This document shows positions 21,636 through 33,600 of a DNA stretch of 64,000 nucleotides, in pieces (position 1 is the stretch's first letter; every line of letters begins with the position of its first letter). The position numbers and the translations under genes were made by a program. This DNA comes from Rhynchopus sp. YZ270_cl-10 (lineage: Eukaryota; Euglenozoa; Diplonemea; Diplonemida; Diplonemidae), in contig OZ037903.1 in the NCBI GenBank assembly GCA_964035575.1, forward strand, positions 397,001-461,000, in the 5' to 3' direction. The notes beneath the pieces were generated by a model, which was not told where the DNA came from, did no database searches, and saw nothing but the letters and a program-made list of their open reading frames with translations.

Positions 21636-23747
21636 TTAGTCGACCTCCTCCATCTTGGAGTCACCCTCCTCCTCGTCGTCGTTGTTGGCGGCAACGGGCT
21701 CCTCCTCCTCGTCATCGTCGTCAATGCTGAGTCCGAGCTTGATCATACGGTGGATACGCTCGGCGTAGGACGAAGGGTCCTCAAGGGCGAACCCAGAGGT
21801 GAGGAGCGAGGTCTCGTGCAGAAGCAGCACAAGGTCCTTCACGGTCTTGTCGTTGGCGTCGCTGTCAGCCTTCGACTTCAGGGTCTTCACAATGGGGTGG
21901 GTGGGGTTGATCTCCATGGTCTTCTTCGACTGCATGTAGCTCGAGGAGGAGGAGTCACGGAGCGCCTGCATCTTCATGATCTGCTCCATGTGTGCGGACC
22001 ATCCGTACTCGGAGGTCACCAGGCAGCATGGTGCCTGGGCAAGACGGTCGGACAGCATCACCTTCTCAACCTTGTCGCCAAGGATGTCCTTCATGGTCTT
22101 GCACAGTGTCTCGTAGGCAGCCTTCTCCTCCTCAGCCTTCTTCTTCTCCTCCTCAGTCTCCTCGAACTTCAGTCCCTCCTTGGTCACACAGCGGAACTTC
22201 TTGTCCTCGTACTCCTTCAGCTGCTGCATGGCGTACTCATCGATGGGGTCGGTCATGAGAAGCACCTCGTATCCACGCTTCTTGCACTGCTCGATGAAGG
22301 GCGAGTTCTCCAGCTTGCCCTTGGACTCACCGGTGATGTAGAAGAGCTCGGTCTGTCCCTCCTTCATGCGGGTCACGTAGTCCTTCAGGGAGGTCATCTC
22401 CTCACCGCTCTTGGTCGAGTAGTAACGCATGAACTCAGCAAGCTTCTTGCGGTTCTGGGAGTCCTCGTGGATTCCGAGCTTCACGTTCTTGCCGAAGTGC
22501 TCGTAGAACTTGGCGTAGTCCTCCTTGTTCTCGGACAGCTCCTCGAACATCTCAAGCACCTTCTTCACGATGTTCTTCTTGATCACCTTCAGGATCTTGT
22601 TCTGCTGGAGGTTCTCACGAGAGATGTTCAGGGGAAGGTCCTCAGAGTCGACAATTCCCTTGACGAAGGAGAGCCACTCAGGGATGAGGTCCTCACAGTT
22701 GTCCATGATGAACACACGGCGCACGTACAGCTTGATGTTGTTCTTCTTCTTGTTGGGCTCGAACTGGTCGAAGGGTGCGCGGCGGGGGATGAAGAGGATG
22801 GCGCGGAACTCAAGCTGTCCCTCGACGGCGAAGTGCTTCACGGCAAGGTGGTCCTCCCAGTCGTTGGAGATGGCCTTGTAGAACGAGGCGTACTCGTCCT
22901 TGGTGATCTCCTTGGGGTCACGGGTCCACAGGGGCTTGTTCTTGTTCAGCTTCTCCATCTCCTTGGTCACCTCCTTCACCTTCTTGGTCTTCTTGGCCTT
23001 CTCGTCCTTGACCTCCTCAACCTTGGGCTCGTCGTCACCCTCCTCCTTCTCCTTGGGGGTCTCGTCCTTCTTCTCCTCCTCCTCCTCGTCCTCGTCGTCC
23101 GTAACCTCCTTCTCGTTGGTCTTCTCCACCTCAAGCTCAATGTCGTATCCAATGAACTCAGAGTGCTTCTTCACAAGGTCCTTGATGCGCTTCTCCTCAA
23201 GGTACTCCAGCTGGTCGTCCTTCAGGTGGCAGATGATGCGGGTACCACGCTTCAGGTCAGGGTCGTCGTGCTTGGCGACGGTGAAGGTTCCTCCGGCAGC
23301 GGACTCCCAGATGTGGCACTCGTCGTCGTTGTTCTTCGACATGACGGTGACACGGTCGGACACAAGGTAGGCAGAGTAGAATCCCACTCCGAACTGTCCG
23401 ATCATGGACATGTCGGCACCAGCCTCAAGCGCCTCCATGAAGGACTTGGTTCCGGAGCGTGCAATGGTTCCAAGGTTGTTGACAAGGTCGGCCTTGGTCA
23501 TACCGATACCGGTGTCGGTGATGGTGATGGTCTTGTTGGCCTTGTCCGCGTGGATCTGGATGTGCATGCGGTCCTCATCACCAAGGGCCTCCTTGTCCAG
23601 AAGGGATTGGTGGCGGATCTTGTCAAGTGCGTCGGAGGAGTTCGAGATCAACTCACGAAGGAAGATTTCCTTGTTGGAGTAGAAGGTGTTGATGATCAGA
23701 CTCATCAACTGGTTGATCTCCGCCTGGAATGCGAAAGTCTCCGTCAT
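21636..23747 (-). CDS. HSP90: Cytosolic Hsp90 (Hsp83), copy 2
   Basis: Encodes the same 703-aa protein as the gene at 17898-20009, residue for residue as far as I can see. The DNA differs at a modest number of third positions (for example ATACGG against ATGCGG near the 3' end). The match continues through about 80 bases upstream and about 200 downstream. Identical proteins with scattered silent changes suggest a duplication held together by strong purifying selection, or partial gene conversion. Tandem Hsp83 arrays are usual in trypanosomatids; two copies here may raise dosage. A TPR protein at the left edge could be a partner, but nothing shows it. Confidence 0.98.
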   Translation of the reverse strand: MTETFAFQAEINQLMSLIINTFYSNKEIFLRELISNSSDALDKIRHQSLLDKEALGDEDRMHIQIHADKANKTITITDTGIGMTKADLVNNLGTIARSGTKSFMEALEAGADMSMIGQFGVGFYSAYLVSDRVTVMSKNNDDECHIWESAAGGTFTVAKHDDPDLKRGTRIICHLKDDQLEYLEEKRIKDLVKKHSEFIGYDIELEVEKTNEKEVTDDEDEEEEEKKDETPKEKEEGDDEPKVEEVKDEKAKKTKKVKEVTKEMEKLNKNKPLWTRDPKEITKDEYASFYKAISNDWEDHLAVKHFAVEGQLEFRAILFIPRRAPFDQFEPNKKKNNIKLYVRRVFIMDNCEDLIPEWLSFVKGIVDSEDLPLNISRENLQQNKILKVIKKNIVKKVLEMFEELSENKEDYAKFYEHFGKNVKLGIHEDSQNRKKLAEFMRYYSTKSGEEMTSLKDYVTRMKEGQTELFYITGESKGKLENSPFIEQCKKRGYEVLLMTDPIDEYAMQQLKEYEDKKFRCVTKEGLKFEETEEEKKKAEEEKAAYETLCKTMKDILGDKVEKVMLSDRLAQAPCCLVTSEYGWSAHMEQIMKMQALRDSSSSSYMQSKKTMEINPTHPIVKTLKSKADSDANDKTVKDLVLLLHETSLLTSGFALEDPSSYAERIHRMIKLGLSIDDDDEEEEPVAANNDDEEEGDSKMEEVD

Positions 23748-24096
23748 TTTGAGTTTTTTTGTTGTTGCTTAAACTAATGAACACCTGCAATGGGGGATAT
23801 GAAATGTGTTGGGAGGTGTGCATTGAAGTATGGGGTATATGATAGGTTTGTGTTACCCAACCCCACTCGATAAATGAAAAACCACCCGCACTTTTTTTTA
23901 CTTTGCCCTAAAATGGTGGAAGACCACAAACCTCCACTCCACGACACATAGTTGTTTTTTGTTTTGTTTTGCCTCAATCGCGCCAATTTCTTTTGGGATA
24001 TTTGTTTTTGTGTGGAAGCTAGAGGGGCGAAGGGGAAGAGATACACAGGCACTGGACAAAATAAAAATAACACTTCACTACAACCACCCAAGCCCC
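23748..24096. other. Intergenic, upstream of Hsp90 copy 2
   Basis: The first about 80 bases match the upstream flank of copy 1. The rest shows nothing recognisable. Confidence 0.5.
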
Positions 24097-26828
24097 TCAA
24101 AGAATACGTTCTGCAGACTTTCGCCTTCTTCTGCAGCACATCACGGCTACACAAAGGAACTTAAAGAAGACCGCGCAAATGAAGAATATCGGTAAATCTA
24201 CGCGATTAAACTCATGATCGTGGTAGAGGAGAACTCGGCAGAGTGCATGCGAGCCTTGTGCATGCATCAACTCTGCTGCTTGAGCCGACACTTTCTCCAC
24301 TGCATCAGCCTCAATCCTGTACAACGTATGACCGAACAACGTTGTGTTTGCGTTCTCATCCTTAGTCATCAAACAACCCTCCTGCGGCAGCATCGCCACT
24401 GTGTACCCACCCAGACGCACCAACTCTGCCAGCACCTTCCCCATAGTCTCGCCTTCCTCCTTTTGCACCGCTGCTCTCCCATCAGGCATCTTGCCAGTCG
24501 TGTACGCAAGACCCTTTGCTTGTCCGGTAGGGAAGTCTAACATGAGAGACATAGGGAATCTGTTGGGGTGGTTGTGGGTGGCAATGTGTGCGTGTGTGTG
24601 TGTCATACCCAACACGTCCCTCCTGTATCGAGTGCAGGACCCCCTGCAGCCCGTTGAGAACAGCAGACTCAACACCAAGGTGCACCATCATGATAGGGAA
24701 GTGGTCGCTGATGTACCCGTCCAGCGGGGCGGTCTGGGTGACGAAGTCCTTCCCGGAGGCGCTGTTTGGTTGGAGGTGGGATGGGGGGTATATAGAGGTA
24801 TAGAGAAAGGACTGTTTTATGGCCCTTTGGGTCCAGAGGGCCACAGAAAACTACCAAAAATCGCGGGAAAAGGGGGGAAACCGGTCAAGACGGGATGTTT
24901 TTGAGCGTTTAACTGGTTTGACCGTCGGGCTGGCCATAAAGCGGCCATATTTGGGTCCAAAATATCATATTCCTCCCTCATTAGCAAAATTGGTGTGTTT
25001 TTTCAACGTAGTGTACATAAACATGGTGTGTGGGGCAGGGTGGTGGTAGTGCATACTCCTTATCCTTCCAGGAGCCGTCGCCCGCGGAGTAGACCAGCCT
25101 CATGCGGTCCTTTGCCAGAAACCTTTGCGTGATACGCCCGATTGTGTTGATACGGTTGAACCTCAATGAGTCGGCAGGTCTTTCGGGACCGTTCTTCCTG
25201 TATTTTTTTTTCGGTGAGAATTATTTAGGACACTCCTGCAAGCACACCCACCTCAAACGACAACACACGCTATTAGACAAACAAAAATTTTTATGAGATG
25301 CACAATGCCCTCTGCTCAGTCACCTACCGAAACCCCTCCTTCACAATCATTATCATGCAAAACTCACATTAAACCCCGACATACCGAGGCTGGAGCAGCT
25401 GAGTGTGCGCCCCTATTGCAGAAGTATACAACCCCCAGGTACCGTATGGGCTCCCTACGTCGACGAAGACTGGCTGGGTGGCCTTGGGCGGGGTGTTGTG
25501 CTTGAGGTAGGACTGCGTCATGCGCCGCGTCAGGTCCAGCGCTGCGGCGTCTGTATCGTAGACATTCTGCAGCACCTCAGCCGACTCTGCACTCACATAG
25601 ATGGCAGGGAAGCTTGGGAAGAGGTAGTAGCTCTCAGACTTCTCCTTCTTGGGGCGTGTCTTGAGGGGCACGGCAGGGTCAGCCTTGAAGAGCATGTCGT
25701 TTGTGTAAGCATAGTACGACAGGCAGCTGTGGAGAGGGGGGGGGAGGGAGGGAGGGAGGGAGGGAGGAAGTGTGATATATGATAGTGATCATTTTAAAAG
25801 AATTTATAAAATTGGGTGATCTATGATCGTCTCCGTGAGACACGTAACAGGCTGTGAGAGCTAGTGAAAAAATCTCCCCCCGTTCATAGATCACCCAAAA
25901 ATGGCTTCTCAGTCATATTGGAACATTACAGTATAAACAGGCCTTTTGCTAACTTTGGGATTTTCCCCCTGAATGGCATGATGGTCAAAAAAAAATAATT
26001 TCCTGGAAAAAAAAGTACATTCCGAGCTTTCCCACCTGGTGAAAGCGGTCGTCGCGCGCTTCGCGCGCGCCTCCCTGCCAGCCACAGGGTGGAGAGGCGA
26101 AGGGTCAGCTTTGCGAGATAACAAAAAAAAACGGAATCTAATCCTTTATTAACGGTGCTTGGTCTTGCGCCTTACGTACACTAACAGTACAAAATCAATA
26201 CGTCTTCCAGAAGCAGGGGCTGTTGCAACGGTTGGGTCACTTTGAAATAACAATGGTCAAATTTTTGCAGCTTGGGTCAAGTTTCATTTCTGGCTGCAAA
26301 ATGCAAGGGAATCCCCTTAGACATTGTAAAATGGCACCGTAGGCAGGAAGAAAATAGCGTACAGCGCGAGCGAAGCGAGCGGGAATTTTTTTTTGAGGTA
26401 ACCTCTGCGAGCGCAGCGAGCAGAAAAATTTTAAGGTGCCATCATGCCATCATGCCATCATGCCATCTGGGGAAATCCCCAGGTGATGCAGAGCGAAAGC
26501 CCTGCCCAACCACCCCCCGTGGCATGATGGTGGCATGATGGAAAAAAAAATAAAAAACGCCCAAAAACGTGGCATGATGGCATGATGGTTAGCAAAAGGC
26601 CTGCAGTATAAATATGGCAAAAAAAAAAAGGTCGCCAAAATATTACTAAAATCCCCAAATACACTGTGTTTGGACGCCAATTTATAAAAAAAGCTAACGA
26701 CTTTGTAGTGGACGGATAAACTGCAGAAGAGGGAGGGAGGGAGAAGAGAGGGCTAAGGGGAGAGGGGAGACATACAGAAACACTACCAACGCGACCAGCT
26801 GATTTATTGTGTTCCGACTCACAAACAT
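24097..26828 (-). CDS. Membrane-anchored FkbM-like methyltransferase
   Basis: Five exons, minus strand: 26776-26828, 25385-25726, 25057-25197, 24609-24761, 24097-24559, giving 383 aa. All introns are GT-AG with GTATG donors, and phases match. The small first exon plus the start of exon 2 gives a hydrophobic anchor (about residues 8-26), predicting a type II membrane protein. PVFVDVGSPYGTWGLYT (about 103-119) matches the SAM-binding motif I of FkbM methyltransferases. VHLGVESAVLNGLQGVL occupies the place of the family's KIDVEGAE motif, with the acidic residues partly changed. FkbM enzymes O-methylate sugars or polyketides; the anchor suggests glycan methylation in the secretory pathway. The C-terminus has a second hydrophobic stretch. 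Intron 1 (25727-26775) contains two complete small mobile elements. Confidence 0.75.
25813..25897. mobile_element. 85-bp MITE, 5-bp target duplication, in FkbM-like gene intron 1
   Basis: Perfect 14-bp inverted ends TGGGTGATCTATGA. The direct repeat AAAAT lies at 25808-25812 and 25898-25902. It is almost the same unit as 31284-31370. Non-coding, and it could fold as a hairpin. The superfamily is not clear from a 5-bp duplication alone. Confidence 0.9.
25938..26603. mobile_element. 666-bp inverted-repeat element, 9-bp duplication, in FkbM-like gene intron 1
   Basis: Ends CAGGCCTTTTGCTAAC and GTTAGCAAAAGGCCTG are perfect inverse copies. The 9-bp direct repeat CAGTATAAA lies at 25929-25937 and 26604-26612. 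Nine bases suits Mutator-like elements; the CAG end suits hAT, so the class is open. The interior has no ORF. It shares the GCGCGCTTCGCGCGCGCCTC hairpin and adjoining modules with the elements at 2456 and 56693, and has ATGCCATC repeats. Confidence 0.88.
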
Positions 26829-27457
26829 CTTCTATTTTCTTCTTCTGCAAACGGCTTTTCAACCAATAACGACTGTTGGAAGGCCCACCCTTTCCTCTCC
26901 TACCTCCTGGCACGACAGAAAAGAGTACTATAAGTTGCGTTGCCCAAAGATTTCAAGTCTATGTATTTGCCTATGGGCACGTGTTGTCTGTACGGGGTGG
27001 AATGGTGGGAAGATGAGGCTTTCTTCCCAAGAAAAATCCCCCCGAATCAATAAACAAAAATCCAACCTTTTCCCCTTTCATTACATTACTCTCTGTAACC
27101 CTATTTGCTACCTTTTTTTGAAAGCTATGACACGCCCCTGCGGAAACAGGCAAAAAGGTACATTAGGAGAATCGCTTGAGGATATACACCACCCCTTCTG
27201 AGGGGAAATGGTTTTGTTTCCGGAAAAAAACAGAACCATACACACCCGCCTTTCTCCCACACACATCCCTCTACATTAACCTCACATTTTTTTTCGATCA
27301 AAAAACCGCGCTGTACGGATTACATAAGAGACCTCCACTGGTAGCCGGGAACCCTCCCTTTTTGGGTTAGTTACAATGTCAATGATGTTCCCCCCCCATC
27401 CCTCCTTCCCTCCCTCCCTCATCCCCCTTCGTTTGCTATGACAAAAAAAAAGGTGGA
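26829..27457. other. Intergenic between FkbM-like and SPRY genes
   Basis: No further exon or repeat family recognised. Confidence 0.5.
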
Positions 27458-27955
27458 TCATACAAACATAACCTTTTGGTTGATGTAGTACAGTGACACC
27501 GCTGGATACACCTCTGCATCTTTTATCCCTCTGATGTGCCCCACAACCTTATCCCGTCCACATGTAATCGAGACTGTGTCCGATGAGAAGTCGACCTCTA
27601 ATTCCACCACCGATCCAGTTGAGAACCCTAGCCGCTCGCATTTCCAATTACCATAGATCTGCCCTGCGCGGGAGAAGCACCACCCACCCACCTCACTAAG
27701 GTATTTTGACCCAAGGCACGATGTTGTAGCAGGTGGCTGGAGGCGGGGAAGCAGGCCGATCATTAAACCACTCCCATCGGCACCGTCCCCTTGGTCCACC
27801 ACCTTGACTCCCCATTGATGATTTCCTGGTGAGAGTGCTTTGCTTGAACGTAACGTCACCCACCCTCCGTTAGTATCCTTTATAACCACTTCATCTTCGA
27901 TGCGTACTCCAGGGTGAGGTGTAGAAGTGTCAATAGTGAACGGTATCAGACCCAT
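27458..27955 (-). CDS. Small SPRY/B30.2-like protein
   Basis: Single-exon, 165 aa. The run from about residue 15 to 165 has SPRY features: SPGNHQWGVKVVDQG, SGLMIGLLPRL, a GGWCFSRAGQIYGN strand pair, GSVVELEVDFSSDTVSI and a closing VYPAVSLYY. These match the usual 'W-V', 'iG', 'G..vgv.lD...' and 'P.v.ly' positions. SPRY domains bind short peptides of partner proteins, often as adaptors. No other domain is present, so its partner is unknown. It has no signal peptide and is probably cytosolic. Confidence 0.75.
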   Translation of the reverse strand: MGLIPFTIDTSTPHPGVRIEDEVVIKDTNGGWVTLRSSKALSPGNHQWGVKVVDQGDGADGSGLMIGLLPRLQPPATTSCLGSKYLSEVGGWCFSRAGQIYGNWKCERLGFSTGSVVELEVDFSSDTVSITCGRDKVVGHIRGIKDAEVYPAVSLYYINQKVMFV

Positions 27956-29171
27956 TAAGAGAGAGAGAGAGAAGAGAGGAGAGAAAAGGTTTATTTATCT
28001 GAGTCTAAGAAGAGCTTCTCGTGATTAGTCAACCTGAAAGAAGAAAAAAAACTGGAATGGAGCACCCCTCTTCACTAAATCTCGTGATGAGTCAATCAAA
28101 AGAGAAAAGAGAAAAAAAAGGGAATATTTTTGCTATTCTTGAGTGAATTGAGAGAAAAAAAAATGAAACTGTAAGTTGTTGTAAAAGGGGAGGGGAGGGG
28201 GTTGATTGTGATTGGGGAATAAAAAGGTAGGAAGGGGGAAGGGAGGTGGATGATTTTTCTTTTTTGGTCATCTCAATCTGTTTTTTTTTTTTTTTTTGCT
28301 TCTTGTTTTCGTTATTTTTACCCCGATTTTTGCGGGTGGTTTTTGTACAGTATTGTGTGTTTTTTTTTCTTTGCCCAACCTTTTTTTTCAGACAATCTGG
28401 GTGATTAGTCGTATCTCAAATGTTAAAGCTCGCTTTTTGACAAAAAAAAAAAAAAAGTATACAAAACGACAAAAGCTTACAAACCTTCAAAAAATAAAAT
28501 ATGTTGGATAGGTGGTTGGGTTTGGCATGTTTTCTTTTCTTTTTAAAAGGGAAGATTAAAGGCTATGATTGCTGCGCGAGAATAATACCTGAGGGGGCTC
28601 CATACATGATTCCCACGATATCTTCACCACAGTAACATTAAAAAAAACAAGCATGCCTGCACCATCACCACACTCCATTCCGACCCAACTTCAGCGTTGT
28701 GACGAAATCATGTATCACTTTGTGTAAAACCTTTTCAAAAAATAAAGAGGAAAAAGAAACAGAAATAGTAACTCTGATATTACCGGTAAAAGGAAAAAAA
28801 AAAGGGGGGGTTTTTCGTTGATTGCTCAACCCTGGAGGGGTGATTGGCGACCGTATCGGAGGAACTATTTCTCCTTTAAGTTACGCTTTGTAGGTATAAG
28901 AGAGAAAAAAATAGAAATGACCCAGAACCAGGGGGGAAGGGGGGGAGTTAACAGAGACCTTGTGTTTATCGCATTTTTTTTTTTTTTAAAGAAGCTTTCT
29001 GCCTGTCTGTTTTTTTGTTTTTTTTTGTGTTGGAATAGTGTAGCTACCGCCGGTGTGGGGATTCATGAACTACAAAAAAAATTTTTTTGAAGATGTATAA
29101 TCGCAGAGGGAAGCACAACACAGATTAAAAAAAAACTTCTTGCAAAAAAAAAATAGTTTATAATATAAGAT
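27956..29171. other. Repeat-rich gene-free DNA
   Basis: Holds purine tracts, CTCGTGATTAGTCAACC-like fragments (about 28000-28100) and the second copy of a long dispersed repeat. No gene found. Confidence 0.5.
28190..28445 (+). repeat. Long dispersed repeat, copy 2
   Basis: Block-by-block match to 21085-21345, including CAGACAATCTGGGTGATTAG and GGGTGGTTTTTG. T-run lengths differ. Confidence 0.65.
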
Positions 29172-29207
29172 TAGATGACCCTAAGCCTCTCGTGCTTAAT
29201 CACCTTT
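29172..29207 (+). repeat. Dispersed hairpin repeat H1
   Basis: AGATGACCCTAAGCCTCTCG then TGCTTAATCACCTT, a near-consensus copy. Confidence 0.72.
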
Positions 29208-29480
29208 TTTTTTTAGAAAAATATGTGGGAATGTGTACGATGATTCACACAGCAGCTGAACCAACGACTCTCCCAAAAAAACAGCCTACACCGGTCCTTT
29301 TTAATTTTTGCTAAGTCTTTTTTTGACCTCCAACCAACTGCACTTTTTGGGGATTTTTTAGGCCCAATGAGCAAAAAAAGAGAGAAAAGTTGGTAAAGAG
29401 TGTTGAGCCTCATATGCTTTCAGCCACTTTGCTTAAGGGAAAGAGCCTATCGTTTTTTTTTTTTTTTTTTTTGATAAATT

Positions 29481-29890
29481 CAGCCCCTCCGCTACGTTTT
29501 CAGATTTTTTTTGAGTTCTGTTGCGGGGGTTTTTTTTTTTTCACCTTGCGCCAGTGTCTTATCCAGGAATTCAGATTTCAAGATTGGGGTCAGCTGTTTT
29601 TGTGCCCAAAAATTTTTCAGCACTGCTGACCAGGGACATTAGGAACATAGGGAACTGTATTTTTTTTTTGCGAAGCAAAAAAAAAAATCAAACAAATGGC
29701 GCCGCAGGCGAAAAAAAATTTAGGGTACGGTGTAAAAATCTAGCTTTTTACAGTACAGAGTCACACATCGAATCCTTTTTTGCGGAGCAAAAAAGGGAAA
29801 ATGGCGCCGCAGGCAAAAAAAAAATTGAGGTACAGCCTGGATGGTGCGGTCAGCAACCCAGTTCCCCATGGTACTCCCGTGGTTCAACCA

Positions 29891-29922
<32 letters not shown>

Positions 29923-29980
29923 CTTTTTTCCAGACTTCTGTTGCGCCGCAACAGAACTTTATACGGTAGCGGAGCCCCTG
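29481..29980. mobile_element. 500-bp hAT-like MITE, 8-bp duplication (sister of 13080-13579)
   Basis: Same ends and interior as the element at 13080. The exact 8-bp duplication GATAAATT lies at 29473-29480 and 29981-29988. It has landed in a TAGTGTAG-type repeat. An uninterrupted relative of that site is readable at 1908-1975, where GATAAATTGTTTGGAGTAG runs on without the insert. Confidence 0.93.
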
Positions 29981-30610
29981 GATAAATTGTTGGAGTAGTG
30001 TAGTTGCCTCGGTTGTGTTGCCACAGTTTGTGCAAATCTCCACTTCCGTTTTTCAAAAGGCGGCGCAACTGCATCTGTTCCAACTTATCAACGTTCACGT
30101 TTTGATGCATTAATTCTGTTGACATAACTGCCATTTCTCAGGGCGGGTTAAAAAAAAAAAGCACCAACAAGCAATGTCAAAAAGACAGCAATTTTTTATT
30201 AGTTATGCGATGCCTCAGAAGAACCCTGCCCATTTCGTATTATATTTCTGTTTCGCCGTCAGGTGTATAGAACCTACCTTGCCCATTTTTCCCCAATTCC
30301 CTCAAAAAAATTTTTTCAATAAAAAGAATACAAAGCAAACCCTTCAAAAGAAACGGCTGCTGTAGACACGACAAACTTAATCACAAAAAAAAAGCAAAAA
30401 AAAAAAAAAATGAAAACAATTTAGATGAAAAAGCCTTGCTTTTGTCACCCTCAAAAACGAAAACAAATCACTTCCACCCCTATTCATTCGGCTAGAGTTT
30501 TTCTTTTCTTTTTTTTGAAAATTTTTACAACGTGTACCCCCGCGAACGGGCAAATCCACGTAAACTTTTTGTTTTTTCTTGCATTATATTTGCTCCCGGT
30601 TTAAAACCCT

Positions 30611-33600
30611 TCAAACCGCACCAGAATTTCTTTTTCTTGGAGGAGGGGAACGGTGGACTGGTGATGTCGGAAGAACGGAGTCTGGGAAGGTCCCCGAGAG
30701 GGATCGGCTGTGGCAGGTACCACCTTCGGACATGATGTCGGTGACGTGAGCGGGGAGTTGAGGTGGGTTGAGACGTGCTGGAGGTGCGTCGGGAGCAGAC
30801 CTTAGGTAGTCACGCGAGGGCGGACGAGAGGACGACACCCCTTTATCCATTGCCTCTGTGACATACGCACTGATGTCATGCACCTTGATGCTCAGGGCAT
30901 GCTTTGTGGTGTTATAGTTAAACTCATAGATCGCATGCTGCGGCAACGTCAGGTACACACACAGCTCAGGCAGCATCTCAGACAGATACGCATACAGCCC
31001 CCTGCACACATCCAAATGCCCTATGATAAGAACCGGCAAGGTGCTCCGATGGATGTCCAAAATGACCTGCTCCAAGCGTTGGTTCATATTGCTGTAGCTC
31101 TCCCCACGAGGCCATCCGTAAAAGTATTTGTCAGTGGCCCGCTTGCGCCATAATGAAGGGAAACGCTGTTTGATCTCCTCAGGGGTAAGTCCGTCACATT
31201 CAGCTGCGTTGATTTCGTTGAGCGTTCTGTAAAAAAAAAAAAATGTGATTTTTTTTTTGTTGGGGAATGTGAATCTACAAATCTGGGTGATCTATGATCG
31301 TCTCCGTGAGACCTTGTGAGAACTTACTGAGAGCTAGTGAAAAAATCTCTCCCCGTTCATAGATCACCCAAAATCTCTACCTCTGGGTAAAAAAAAGGGT
31401 AAAAAAAGGTAAAGGGTAAAAAGGGTAAAATGGACATACTTGTATTGCACAGGTGTGAAGCGAGAGCCTTGGAAGCACGACTGTGTTTCTATTGCACGCT
31501 TCATTCTGGAGCAGAACACCTAATTTGTGTTGTGGGTTTTGGGATTGTTGGGTTTCAAGGAGGGGAAACAGACTGAGGCAGAACACAATATGTTACAAAA
31601 AAAATCAAACAAAACAAAGCTACGCCCTTGACCACATTATCGTACACCATTAGGTGCACGGTATCGCATGGGGTTGGTAATACAACGTGCTGAATGAAAT
31701 GGCATCCACAGAGGGAAAGAGAATGACAGAACCACAAATACACATTGCACTGGAGCTGAAGGGAGGCACATACCTGCATGTGTTTATGTCTGTGCTCCGG
31801 GAGGTTGAAGAAGCGCCTCACAGCAGCAGCGTGCTGCCAGCCCTGTGTGGTGTGGTGAGGTCGAGGTCTTGAAAAAAAATAGTTTTATAAACTTTCAAAT
31901 CAGAGAAGAGAAAGAAAAAGAAAAAAGGAAAACGTGATATGAACCTAAGCCAAGTGCTATAGGCCATCTATCGGCTGTATCGTTTTTATTTTTTGTAACG
32001 AATTCCTTACACAACAGGGAGGGGGGTGGCGTGCCACATTACCTTGCTCGTCAACTCTGAATCGCCTCCAACTTTGTTCGCAATTTGATGCAAACATTCG
32101 CCAGTCCGTACCAGGTATCTGTTCAATTGTAGATTTTTTTTTCAATCCCCCATTTCTCCCCCTTACATACGTTGTAGTATTCGTTGGGTGCAAATTAAAG
32201 AGGAAAAAGAGAAGTTTCTGACAGAGATGCCCGGTTACTTTGTTGATGCTGACTTTTGCCCCTTCGTTGTGGTTCATTGTCGTCGCGATTTGCACCCATG
32301 AGAGCTCTCCATCTGTTGCCTCTGTTAGCGTTTGATGACGACGGAGCTGGCGGGCTTCACGCTCTGCGTGCGCCTGCATGAGACGTTCCTCTTCTTCCTT
32401 TTCAAGTTCCACCGCACCACAGACGTTAACACGGATCAGCTCCGGGTCATTCGAGGCCGCATCGATAAACACAACCCTCTCCTGACTCGCCACCTTCGCC
32501 ACCTGCTGTACAAGCTGCTGTCTATCCTCCACACAGCACCTCGTCGCCCCCAACACCCCCACCGCCCCCGGAGTATCCTCCAAGAACCTCACCAAGCTCT
32601 GCACCGCCTTCCCATCCCCACCCTTATCCGCACTAAAGATCCTCGCCCGCACGCCCTTCCAGTTAAGCCATCGGCATAGCCGCTGAGCGATAAAGGTCTT
32701 CCCGCGTCCAGGAAGGCCGATCATGACAATAACAAGGTTGCTTTTGTCGGAGTTCCAGTGGACAGTTTCACGGCGTTTGTGGATGGCGGAGGGGATGTCG
32801 TGAGGGACACCAGCGGACATAGCGAGGGAACGGATGCCTGCTAACACCTGAGGGTGGGAGTTAAAGGTTTGGTTTAAAATTTTTTTGGTTGATTTCCTAT
32901 GTATTGCTTAGGCTTTTTGCCTTTTTGCTGGAAAAAAGCATAGTTTGGTGTAGTGGGTGTGGGAGGGTGGTTTACTGAATACAACCTCGCTAAGTTTTTT
33001 TAAAAATAGAAAGGGGGGGAAATAAAAAGTTTGCTAGTGCATACCTCGCCCAACCCAGTGTCGGGGAGTGTTGCGCAGGTGCCGATATTAGGAAACATCA
33101 ACCGTGGGGGACCCGGACAAAACTCTATTTTTTGGATCGGCGGCCGTCGTGTGTCCTGTAGGGAAGAAAAACGAATTTTAATGGAAAGAAGCGTTGAAAA
33201 TCTGCACTATGCACCTCGGAAAAAGGGGTTAACTTTGATCCTACACTCAAAATGGATGTCATTTTGGCATCGTCATCTGACCTTCTCTTCGGTAGAATGA
33301 TACTCGTCCCCTGCCATACCTTCACTGTGTAAGAGAGCTCCCCCCGCTCCACGCTGAACTCCAAGGTGTTCCGCGAATTTGGGTCGACGAAGAAGACCGG
33401 CTCTGGGTTTGCTGGGGGTGTGGTAGGTGGGGGGAGGGTGATCACCTCGTCGATGTCGCCTTCATCTGTTATCGAGGTGTCGAGACCTGAGTGCATGGAG
33501 GGCATTTCGAGAGGCTCAGACATGTCTGCGTCACGGGTGTGACTGGTCAGACCGAAGTCATTCCACTGACAGCTTGCGAAGCTCAGCCCTTGTGGCGGAG

